The translations under genes were made by a program, and so were the position numbers. Source: Lytechinus variegatus (Eukaryota > Echinodermata > Echinoidea > Temnopleuroida > Toxopneustidae). From it: a DNA stretch of 64,000 nt. Below the pieces are notes generated by a model. It worked only from the letters and a program-made list of their open reading frames with translations. It was not told the DNA's origin and did no database searches. Shown here piece after piece: positions 46,760 through 57,834 of this stretch. Location: positions 14,941,736 through 15,005,735 of the forward strand of contig NC_054741.1 of the NCBI RefSeq assembly GCF_018143015.1. Direction: 5' to 3'. Positions within the stretch are counted from its first letter, which is position 1; each line of letters starts with the position of its first letter.

Positions 46760-49700
46760 ATGGAACGTGGCGGACAGAGGGGCGGCTATCAAGGTTGGAG
46801 GGATAGAAGGGGGCGAGAAGGCCACCGAGGGGGACGAGGAAGGGGTGGAGGGAGAGGAAATGACAGAGGAGAAGGGAGAAGGGATAGAGATGAAGATGGA
46901 GGAGATTGGAGAAGGGGAAGAAATGAAGACGGAGGAGATTGGAGAAGGGGAAGAGGAGCAGGAAGAGGAGCAGGAAGAGGAGGAGGAGGTGGTGGTGGAT
47001 GGAGAGGCAACCGTCCACGAGGAGAAGATCGTGAACACAACGATGGCGGAGATGACGAAAATGGGTGAGATAAAGTTTCAAATGAGTTCACAAGTCAGCT
47101 ATTCCAAAAAGTCAAGCCAGGTTGTGCTCCATTAGAATGATTCTGAAGGGATCAGAAGATACTTTTCGTGTCAGAAATGATCCAAGAATAAGGTAAAACG
47201 AATGAGCCAGACTATGAATCTGTAAAGACTTGTTGACATTTCAATGTGGGTCGTGTGGTCCAGTGGTTAGATCATTTTACTCATAATCGTCACTCTGCCA
47301 CTATCTCCACTTTGATAAAAAGGCCCGAGAGTAATATCTGTTGTCTATAAGGTCAGCCACAATGACTGATTAATTTGGACATAAAATGTTTCCTGGCTAA
47401 ATGGTTAGATACCAGCAGAACGCTGTCCTGCCGAGTTCTTACGGTAGTTACCATAAACAGAAACAGAAATGATATACCGCTCCCCAGTAGACCATGAACA
47501 TAACACAATCACATTTTCACATGGTGTGCCACTTTCCTGCCCCTTTTGCAATTTTATATGAGTCATCGAGTGTATTGTTGAAGAGTTGATTATTTATGAA
47601 AAGTAACACAAAATCACGAGATATATGCCAATCGGATAGAATTCATATATAAATGAACCTCTGATAACAACAAACACAATCCAACCTCCAGTATACATGT
47701 GTGATTGCAAAATGATGAATATAGATTGAACAAACCCAACATTTCTTTTACAGAAAAAAACTCATGTTTCTTTTTATTTCTCATTCTTGTATTAATATTA
47801 ATGATTTAAAATAATATGTTCTTGCTCTTTTTGTTTGTTTTATAAACAAGGAACCGTCGTGGTGTATCTCACCAAGACCAACAAAGGAGACCTCGTACAG
47901 TGCATCCACTAGGCTACAAAGCATTGGAATCGCTCCTTTCAAAAGACCCAGATGAGGCAGCTCAAGAACTAGGTTCTCTGAAACAAGGTCTTGGCAAGCT
48001 TCTAGATATGTCGGATATACGTTATGACCTGATATCACTATTGCTTCAGGTCTATCACCATGTCTGCCAGGCACAGGTGTCCAATGAAACTATCAATATG
48101 CTTTTAGATATGCTCGGAAGAAATGGCTTCATTAGCAGACATCTCACTCTCCATCTTATCGCGATGCGTACAGAAAGGAGTAGCACCAAACTACGGGTCA
48201 TGCCCCGATCCATTAAGGACATTGCTCGAGTCTTGTCAGAGCTGCAGCAACGTCTACCGAGTTACCTTACAGATGTGGAAGTTGCTGCAACACTCCTTGA
48301 AGACGCTGTCAAATATGCAGAGAAAAGGAACATAATTGTCGATGACACAGTCCAAGAAGAGGTACGGCAACTTATAAGATTTCATGATGCAATTCAACAA
48401 GAAAAGCTGAAGAAGCAACGTACCGACACCGAACCCAAAGAACCCCCGCCCGATAACTTCCGTGAACTCAGTGTGTTTCCAACCTCCGACGAATTGACAG
48501 ATAATTCTCTTCGTACTTACCTTCGAGCAAACATAATAAAGGGGAAATACGAGAGCGTTGAGCATTATCTCGACGTTCAATTCCGTCTTCTTCGCGAAGA
48601 CTTTGTCCTTCCACTAAGAGAAGGCATAAGTGAGTACAAGATATCCACAGCTCGTCCAGGGAAGCGAGACAAACGCTTTCAAGACATTCGTCTGTACTAC
48701 GATGTAACATTAGATGAACCACTCTATTCCCAAAGCGGAGTTACATTCAGAATTCACTTTGATGAGACAAAGCTTAAAGGTGTTCGTTGGCAATCATCGA
48801 AGCGATTGATCTATGGTTCACTCGTCATCTTGTCACCTGATGATTTTAAGACCCTCGTCTTCGGTACAGTTGCAAACCGAAAGCCTGATGATTTGGCAAA
48901 AGGTTTCATAGAAATTAAACTGGAAAGGGACGAGGAAATTGCAGAGATATTCACTGAAAAGACATTCATAATGGCAGAGTCTTCCGCTTACTTCGAAGCT
49001 TACAGACATGTCCTGAGCCGCATACAATATGTCACTGAGCAGTCACTACCCCTAACTGATTACATTATATCGGCATCACCAATGGTACATGCACCTGCTT
49101 ACATACGGAACAACGTGTCCATCGAATACGACCTATCACCCCTCGTCTCTGATGACGTTCCTCACGCAAAGCAAACTGCAATGCGTATGAAGAACGTGAG
49201 GATTCTTGATGATCGCGAATGGAAAAGGCTAGGAAACACTGGCCTTGACGAATCTCAGCTTCGCGCCGTAAAAGCAGCGCTGACTCAAGAAATGACAGTC
49301 GTACAAGGCCCACCTGGCACTGGGAAAACTTACATTGGGTTAAAGATAGTACACACTCTTCTCCAAAACAAGCATATTTGGAAGGAAGATCGAGATTTTG
49401 CACTTGCCGGAACTACACGGCGAACGAACAAACCAATCCTTCTCGTTTGCTACACAAACCACGCTTTAGATCAATTTCTGGAAGGGGTTGCATCGTATAA
49501 TAGTGACGGAATAGTTAGAGTTGGAGGTCGAAGTTCCAGTGAGGCTCTGAAGCGATTCAACTTAAATTCACTCAGGAGCTCAAAGCTTCGGGAAGAGACA
49601 CCTCGACATGTGAGACGAAGGATCGGTGAGGTTCGTGGAGAAATCGAAAGTCTAGGGAGAGAAGTCAAAGGCCTTCAAGACAAGATTAACCAAACAAGGA

Positions 49701-52700
49701 AAGGTCTTCTTCATGAAAGAGTCCTCAAGAAGCACATGACCGACGCACAAGAACAAAGTCTCAGTCAAGGTAACTTCTCTATGATAAAAGGCCAGTCCCT
49801 TTTGGTACATTGGCTCCTTGGTGATGTACAGATGGGATTTGTAACTGGTGACCTCGATATTCGTGAATATCAGGAAGCGCAAGATGAAGAAGGAGATGAT
49901 GAAGGAGAACAGCTGGATATCTTAGAAGATGCAGATATTCTTGAAGAGATGAGACGCCTAGATGTTGACGACTTACGAAATAGAATATTCACAGGAGATA
50001 CCAATGTCAACTTCGATGATGATACTTTGGCATTCAGACTTAACGATATTGACAACCTGGAAGCCGGAGAGTGGCACCAGGACAGAAGGCAATTAAAAAA
50101 CAGAAAGCGCAACTTAGAGAGAAAGCTGAGGAGCAATGAAAGAATGGACGACCAAGAGGCGCGAGCAGTTAGGAACATTTGGCGTCTTGAAGAAGCAGGG
50201 CGATGGAGACTGTACCGATATTGGGCCCACTTACACCGCAATGAATCTCACTATCAGCTCGTGGAAATGCAACGACGTTTCACGAAAGTTTGTCAGGAAC
50301 TCCGCGAGGCTCGCAGCCAAGAAGATTTTGAGATACTTAAAAATGCTTCAGTCATAGGTATGACAACAACTGGAGCTGCAAAGTTCCATATGCTTCTTCA
50401 AAGAATCCAACCGAGAATAACTGTAGTCGAGGAAGCTGCAGAGGTATTAGAAGCCCACATCGTGACTGCATTGACCGAGTCATGCCAACATCTCGTTCTG
50501 ATCGGAGATCACCAACAACTTCGGCCAAGTCCTACTGTCTTCAAGTTAGCTACGCAGTATCACCTGGACATATCTTTATTTGAACGTATGATAAATAATG
50601 GAGTTCCTCACCAGCAACTGATCCTACAACATAGAATGAGACCTGAAATTTCCCGCCTCATGAGGATGGAACGATTGTACCCATATCTTAAAGATGCGAA
50701 TTCTGTGAAGAGATTCGACGATATCCTAGGTGTTACAAAGAACATCTTCTTTCTTCACCATGAAAAGGAAGAAGACTCTGTGGATGAAATGAAGAGTCAC
50801 TCAAACATTCACGAGGCCAAATTCTTAGTAGGGCTTTGTAGGTATTTTTTGCAGCAAGGATACCTACCAGAGCAGATCACCATCTTGACGACATATTCTG
50901 GTCAACTCTTTGCCTTCAAGAGGAGGATGAAAAAGACCGACTTTGAAGGCATCAGGGTTGCTACTGTTGACAACTTTCAAGGAGAAGAAAACGACATAAT
51001 TCTACTCTCTCTCGTTCGCAGCAACAAGGAGGGAAGCGCTGGTTTCTTGAAGATCGACAACAGAATCTGTGTAGCGCTCTCAAGAGCAAGAAAAGGGCTC
51101 TACTGCATTGGAAATTTTAAACTCCTTGCAGAACAGAACATTACAGGGCAAAGCTTGTGGAGAGAAATCGTAAAGGATGCTGAGGTGTATGGCAACATTG
51201 GGAAGACCTTGAAACTCCAGTGCAGAAACCATCCTGGGACACAGAATGAGGTATCAAATGAAGATGATTTCGCGAAAGTCCCGGAAGGCGGATGTTCTCT
51301 ACCATGTGAGGCGCGTCTTATCTGTGGTCATGTTTGTCGAATGCCATGCCACCCTTCGGACATGAACCATGAAAACTACAAGTGTCGTCAAAAGTGTACG
51401 AAGATTATCTGTACGTCGGGTCATAGATGTATGAAGCTGTGCTACCAGCCTTGTGATACTCAATGCCAACGAATGGTCAACAAGGAACTGCCTTGTGGCC
51501 ACTCCCAGAAAGTGCCCTGCTCCAAAAATGCATCAAATGTTATCTGCGAATCGCAATGCCGTAGGATATTGGATTGCGGGCATCGATGCAAGGAGCCATG
51601 TGGAAAGAAATGTACAGAGAAATGTGAGGAAATGGTTCGTCAATCTAACTGGCCCTGTGGTCATAATGTCAAAGTCAAGTGCTCTGATGGTCCCGAGTCT
51701 TGTCCAGCACCTTGCTCAAAGATGCTGAGCTGCGAGCATCAGTGCAGGGGTACGTGCGGAAAGTGCCATCAAGGACGTCTTCATGCATTCTGCAGAGAAA
51801 AATGCGATCGCACACTTGTTTGCGGACATCCATGCCTGTCGACATGTGCTGCAGATTGCCCACCATGTACAAGAAAGTGCGATAACAGATGTCAACATAG
51901 TAAATGCAAGAAGAAATGTGGAGAACCATGTGTCCCCTGTGCAGAGAAGTGCACCTGGTGGTGCCAACATTTCCGCTGTCGGGCAGAGTGTGGACAACCT
52001 TGCGATAGACAACCGTGTAATGAACCTTGCACAGTCAAGTTAAAGTGTGGCCATCCTTGCATTGGACTCTGTGGCGAACCCTGCCCCAAGAAGTGCAGAA
52101 TCTGTGATAAGGATGAAGTGACAAGGATCCTGTTTGGCGACGAAGATGACGATGATGCTCGGTGAGATTCGATTTTTTTTCTGTTAATATCTCCTAAAGA
52201 GAAAAATAATAAGAATGCCCAGTTGTCATAGGTACAGATAATTAATGAAGAAAAGGGGATACATACTTCAACGTGGTTGTAGATTATCATGCTTACTGAA
52301 ATGTTCATGAGTGGAAAATAAAAATAAGATAATAATCATGGTACTAAAACTCGTCTGCTCTTCTTATGGGCATCGTTTCCGTGTGTCACATACTACTCTG
52401 CATGGCTACCCATGGGATCTACCCGTTAGGTGCTCTCGGGTACGTTGGTAAACCCCCAAATATTGGTTGTCACCTTTTAAACTATCAATTACTTCTACAT
52501 GTATTTCGTCTAAAATGTTCTCCTGTTTACTATACATTTCGAAAACATTCCACCTAGTCCCCCCCCCCCCTTTGAAAGAGTCAATAAACGTTTCTTTTTA
52601 GAAAGATGTTCCGGAGTGTTTGAAAGTAGGGAATCATTATCTATTGGTAACTGTGTCCAAATCATTATACCTTGTTCAGATTCGTGGAGTTAGAAGATTG

Positions 52701-55700
52701 CAAGCACGTGATTGAAGCAAATGCTCTTGACCAGTGGATGAAGACGGACACCGGAAGTGATAACACATCAGGGACAATTTCCATCAAGGTAACTACGATT
52801 TATTTCTCGTTAAAATCCACCTTGACGTCAAGTTGGTTTCGATTAATGTAGAAAAGAGATATATATCCATAACAGTTGGGCGAAATCAATCGAAGATTGG
52901 CAGAATTATGGATTTTCATAGTTCTGATTTTGTGACGTCACATGCGAACCACTGTATCATATAGTGTCACATGTGACGTTGTAAGAAATACAGATTTTTA
53001 TTTTATTTTTATATGGTTCAAGATGATAAAAAATAATTTTCTAACGAAGCGAGTTTAGAATATTTTTAATTACAATATTTATTGCGCAAGTAATATTTCA
53101 AATTGTATGGCATTTAAGGAATTTTATGGAATTTGTATCATGACACATGGGGGAGCTGTAATTCTGTGTAAATTTTCCCCGACCATTTGTAATAACCTTT
53201 TTCTTTGCTTTCATTGAAATCAACTTTACGTCAGAGTGAAATTAAAAACGATTATCTTATAATAGAACTTGAGATTGTATATAATTTTTTGTTCCCGTTA
53301 ATGATAAAAAGAGTAGGTAGTAGCACTGTCTGTGTAATGTGTGAAAGTTTTAGAACAAAAAGATGAGATGCTCAATCATTTTGTTTCTATATAATGTGTA
53401 GTTCCTACCTATGATCTCGGCCCAGTTGATTTAACAACTGGTATTGTAACTTTGACATCAATTGTAACTGCCAGGGTATCATGGCTCCACAACCAATAAA
53501 AATCAAGGATTTCATAGAAGATATTGATGAATGGCAAAGTTAATATAATAGCAAGGAGCTCCTTGATATAGACACTTTGATGCAACGGGGCATGTATGAT
53601 CAATGAGTATTTCATTATCGTACTGATAGTTGAAGTAAAAGGTATACAGTCTGCCCTTAAAAGCACATTTTAGTTTTGGTAAATCTCCCAAAAGTTGAAT
53701 GTCGCTATTCCATGTAGTTACGAGGTTATATGCACTAGAAATACGTGATGTGAAATATACGCAATAAGTTAGTCTTTTATTGGGTAATTAAAAAAAATAT
53801 TCAAGAAAATGTTAATCAAATTGGTCTGGTGCCAGATCTTAATAAACCGATAAAATATCTTGGATTTTGTTTTCCTTATTTTTGTATACAGTGCTTATCA
53901 AAAACAAATGTTTACACTTAGAAAAATTCCTGTAAATATATACATTTGTAATATTGTAGTAGGTAATATTTGACGGAAGGGCAATGACCACCAGAAGAGC
54001 TGATGAAGTCGTACATCTACTCAAGGAGATCGCCTCAAAGTCCGGCGCACTAGGAATTACTGAGAAGGAGAGAAGGGACATAGTCTCAGCCATAGGTCTG
54101 GCGAAAGGCCATTGGTATAAATGTCCCAAAGGCCACGTCTATGCCATTGGGGATTGTGGTCGTGCTGTGCAGAGTTCGAGGTGCCCTGAGTGTGGTTCAG
54201 GAATCGGAGGAACCGGCTACCGTTTAACAGAGGGCAATATGGTTGCTACAGAGATGGAATGAGCAAGACAAAAAGAAAAGTCGAAGCTACTTAATTACAT
54301 CGGCAACTTTGACTTTGATAAAATACTTTACAATTGGAAATCAGTGTTAGTTTGGTGAAATCAAAAAGCAATGTAATGTTCATACAGTTATTTCAGCGCC
54401 CTCCCGATATGTTATCTTTAATTGAAGATAGAACAGTGAGATGTTTAGCATCTCAGCTTTTACAGAATTATACCAGCTGAAAAGTCAATAGAGTAGATAA
54501 AAAATTAAAATTACTATATTATCGCCTCATTTAAGTATTCGAAATAAACCACGCTTTCACATACTGCTTAAATGGTGAATGTTGTTTAATTATTATATTT
54601 TTACTTACTTATATATTGGTGTTTTTTTAATATAAAAAAAGTGCATGAGTAACCGTAAATTGGATTACTGGTCTGTGTATGGATAAGTAATTTTATGCAA
54701 ATTCTTGATATGAATACGGAATAAATATTTCTGTTATTTTTTGGTACTAACATTTTCAACAGACTCTAAGACCAGAGTGACCAAGGAATTACCAATGGTT
54801 CAAACATCTCCTTGTCAGGTTATATCCGCACGTTCGCCGTATCCACAAATGTATCGTTTTCACACAATATATCCATAATATCTGCGGATATTTATTTCTT
54901 TAAAATACTGTTTGGGGGTTACCGCATCGTGTTTAACAAGAGGGAAATGATGCCCTTTGTGCTGACATATTTTTGTGTGTGAGAGGCTAATTTTTGTCTC
55001 AAGAACTGCTGGGCAAGATGAATGAATTATGGTTAGCATTCTCTAGACCAGTGCTTTCACACATTTGTGCGATAAATTATATTTATTATTATCTAAGCTC
55101 TATTCAAGAGTAATGCTCTACCGAATTTTCCTATTTCATATTTTGTTTTATTCTGCTTTTGTTTCTCAAAGTTGAAGGAATGTCCTTGGTGCAAAAAACC
55201 AATACGGCGCAACCTCCGATACGGAAACACCATTAAACAAGCCCTTAATGACATAAACGCTGTGAAAAGAAACATCTTTGGAAACGAAACTACAATATAC
55301 TATCTCCGACAGTCACTTCGTGATAAGCTGAGTCTCGAAGTAGAGACCATGGGTATGTTAGCAACCTCAAAAGATGGGAACCTATTCCCTAGAGAAACAG
55401 ATGCCCATCGATTCTACAGTATGATCAATTCGACTTCTGCTTTGAGCCATGGGGAAGTTACCGCCTTAAAAAACAGAGTCGCGTTCTTGGAGGAATTGAG
55501 AAAACAGTCCAAACGCCTCAAATCACTACCATCCTCATCTAAAAATAAGTTGCACATGAAACAGGTGAAGGATGATATACAAGTCCTTCAGAAGTGGTTG
55601 TGCCAGGAGCCAATCAACAGGATGTCCCAACAGCAGACCAATGATGCCAACATGGAAGCAAAAAGACACGAGCTAGCCTTAAAGCTCTTCAAGATCCTAG

Positions 55701-56122
55701 CCGCGAAACCAGCTGCTCGTGAAAAGGCTAGAAAAGAGGTGAAGGACACCGAAGAGGAACTCTTTGGTGGGAAGGTCATGACTGCCGAACGAGCTCATAC
55801 AGTAAACCGACTCCTCACAGAGATCGTTTCTAAGTCCGGCGCACTAGGAATTACTGAGAAGGAGAGAAAGCAAATCGTCTCGGCCATAGGTCTCGCGAAG
55901 GGTCATTGGTACAAATGTCCCAAAGGGCACGTCTACGCCATTGGTGAATGCGGGGGCGCCATGCAGGCTGCCAAGTGCCCGGAGTGTGGTTCAAATATAG
56001 GAGGCACAAGCCATCGTTTGACAGAGGGCAATAGAGTCGCTACAGAGATGGATGGGGCAAGATACGCAGCATGGTCTGACCAAGCTAATATGGGAAATTT
56101 TGACTTGGATGATATGATTTAG
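46760..56122 (+). CDS. ZNFX1: ZNFX1 orthologue, UPF1-like RNA helicase with NFX1 and RZ zinc fingers
   Basis: Coding exons are join(46760..47064, 47851..52161, 52680..52788, 55172..56122), all GT/AG and in phase, giving 1891 residues (human ZNFX1 about 1918). ATG 46760 lies 31 bases after an acceptor, so an upstream non-coding exon exists. Residues 1-115 are Arg/Gly-rich. Residues about 115-230 match the helical N-terminal region, ending near LRANIIKGKYES and LREDFV.PLREGI as in human. SF1 helicase: Walker A GPPGTGKT at 588-595, VVEEAAEVLEAH at about 960 (the family's EEAA form), GDHQQLRPS, QHRMRPE, DNFQGEENDIILLSL and VALSRARKG. About ten NFX1-type fingers span about 1248-1540, CPWC at about 1579, and the RZ finger HWYKCPKGHVYAIGECGG is at about 1819-1852. 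In mammals it senses dsRNA at mitochondria; in nematodes it acts in Z granules. Function here is inferred from family. Confidence 0.97.
47065..47850 (+). other. ZNFX1 intron with a degenerate tRNA-like SINE
   Basis: At about 47251-47320, TCGTGTGGTCCAGTGGTTAG resembles a tRNA-derived A-box region, followed by further SINE-like sequence to about 47480. There is no clear B box, so it is degraded and not a tRNA gene. The rest of the intron shows nothing. Confidence 0.4.
52789..53962 (+). other. ZNFX1 intron with a decayed palindromic MITE
   Basis: At 53421-53595, AGTTGATTTAACAACTGG, AACCAATAAAAATCAAGGAT and TTGATGCAACGGGGC resemble a worn member of the CCATGGTAA / CCAATCAAAATCAAGG family. The remainder is AT-rich with no recognised feature. 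Confidence 0.45.
53963..54262 (+). CDS. Second copy of the ZNFX1 RZ-finger exon end; candidate alternative terminal exon
   Basis: This 300-base open segment lies in the last ZNFX1 intron. It encodes 99 residues homologous to residues about 1780-1865 of the main protein and ends in TGA. It keeps every Cys/His of the RZ finger (HWYKCPKGHVYAIGDCG, then CPEC). An acceptor (GTAGTAG) ends at 53962 and the first codon is complete. It would therefore splice in phase to exon 52680-52788, giving a 1674-residue isoform without the coiled region or CPWC segment. Over 24 codons from IVSAIG to HVYAIG it differs from the downstream copy at nine silent sites and no replacement site. A 37-base block (54038-54074 versus 55832-55868) is identical. 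Homology continues past the TGA toward GNFD. AATAAA follows at 54543-54548. It could also be a recently disabled duplicate. Confidence 0.6.
   Translation, partial: VIFDGRAMTTRRADEVVHLLKEIASKSGALGITEKERRDIVSAIGLAKGHWYKCPKGHVYAIGDCGRAVQSSRCPECGSGIGGTGYRLTEGNMVATEME
54300..55171 (+). other. ZNFX1 last intron, remainder; nothing recognised
   Basis: This holds the tail of the duplicated segment up to about 54330 and then AT-rich DNA. There is no further exon copy. Confidence 0.45.
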
Positions 56123-56182
56123 AATCAATTATTTTAAGTTAAGGTGTATTTGACCTTATGACCTCTCTATTTGTAAATATGT

Positions 56183-56188
56183 AATAAA
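56183..56188 (+). terminator. Candidate ZNFX1 polyadenylation signal
   Basis: AATAAA lies 61 bases after the ZNFX1 stop codon. Another AATAAA-type signal (GGAATAAAG) is near 56780. Confidence 0.5.
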
Positions 56189-56189
56189 G

Positions 56190-57230
56190 ATATCGTCGAA
56201 AAGCAATTTGGAAAACCATACTTAAATCAACCCGCGTTTTACTGTGGATATCAGATCTAACCCAAATCTTTGATCTCACATCCAACATTGCCAGCAATAA
56301 CAACGGAATGACACTGCTGTCAAATGAATTGTCTGATATCAATATTAAGATAATGTGAACGATATCATCTTGCATGTTACCTATGAATCAAAAAAAGGTT
56401 TTGGAATGGATAACTAGAACAAATTCATGCTGTCAGTTAATAGGTACAGGGATTTCAGCGACGTGGGGCAAGCCCTTTAAAGTTATCCCATATTTCTTGA
56501 CCTATATATTTTGTAGCGAGTTTTGAGTCAGGCGGGATTTAGTATCCAAAATCCAGAAAACTTACTGAGCGTATTATTAAACAAGGTAGACGAAATCTTA
56601 TACATTTATCCATACCTGAATAGGAATTTGATTAACCCATAATCGCGCATGTTTTGATAATACTTATTTCCATTTATGCTCAATATTATGCCGGTTTTTG
56701 TTTTACGAGTAAGTAAGAATGCTCGTCTGTAAATTTATATTTGATTTGTATAACTTTGTAGTATGTTTTAAATGAGAGTGGAATAAAGAGTTGAATTAAA
56801 TTATTACTTAAAGCAGACCCTAAGGCCGACGGAAATTTGTAAATAGCTTAAGTATCTCACATTAGTTGAAGAAAATAATAAAACCGGTGATAAGAGGTTG
56901 GTTATATGCATGGTATATTCAAGGGTATGCTACGCATACGATAATTGTTTGGCCTTTCATTGTTACATTCGCAAAAGTACATGTAGTATGTGAATAATGT
57001 TTTTCTTGAAGTATATTGTGAATATATTGAAATAACCAAGTTTATGTCGCAAATTAAATTGAATGCGTTTTACACAAGACTGCACACACAGGCCTATATG
57101 TCCGATGAAATCATTGGACAGATTTTAATGTAAGATTTTCAGAATGACAATATTTTCATTTCACCACGGTAGAATCAATCCAACCGTTGTAAATTCTTAA
57201 TCATCTTAAATTTCGTTAATTCACTCGTAG
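56190..57230. other. Intergenic; nothing recognised
   Basis: AT-rich flank downstream of ZNFX1, without supported genes or repeats. Confidence 0.4.
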
Positions 57231-57234
57231 TTAA

Positions 57235-57829
57235 AGGGGAATCCAACCCAAATAAAAGCTTGTTTTTATAAGGAAAAGGAAAATCAGACAAGTTGATAGT
57301 TGAAAGTTTGAACAATATTGGACAAACAAAAAGAGAGATATTAATTTTTAAAAGTTGTAAATATTGGTAATCACTATACCCATGGAGATTTCAAATTGGC
57401 CGCATATGGGATGTCATAGTGATGTAAGGCAAGGACTACTCTTCCATGTACTCCAATACATATTATGGCTAAAATGTCATTTTCCCCAAAAGTTTTATTT
57501 CAAATTATATTTTTCTTTCATGAGGACATAAAACAATATACTACATGGGTTATATTTAGATTACTGCCCCAGGGGAATGGATACTTAGGAGAAAACCACA
57601 AATCCCTGATAATAAAGAACATGGCCTATGGGAAAGTTGTCCATGCCCCTTGTCATAATTTACTTACCCAGTTGCCAATTTGAAATCTACATAGTATTAG
57701 TGATCTCAATTTTAAAGCAGCTATAACTTTCTTATTGCTTGTCCAATTTCTTTCAAACTTTCACCATTCTGTTTGATTTATTTTTCTCCTTCCCAACACA
57801 ACATTTTATGGCCAAGGCTGAATTCCCCT
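57235..57829. mobile_element. piggyBac-type MITE, second copy
   Basis: TTAA at 57231-57234 and 57830-57833 flank AGGGGAATCCAACCC and the eroded inverted end GGCTGAATTCCCCT. The sequence is homologous to 3183-3770 along its whole length, including the CACTATACCCATGGAGA and GATGTCATAGTGATGTAAGG blocks. Confidence 0.85.
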
Positions 57830-57834
57830 TTAAA

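Noticed and set aside
46691-47091. Alternative frames across the RG-rich first coding exon of ZNFX1
   Set aside because: Purine-biased exon sequence opens several frames. Only the frame from 46760 joins in phase to the helicase exon.
46789-47091. Proline/serine-rich minus-strand protein
   Set aside because: It is the shadow of the ZNFX1 RG exon on the other strand.
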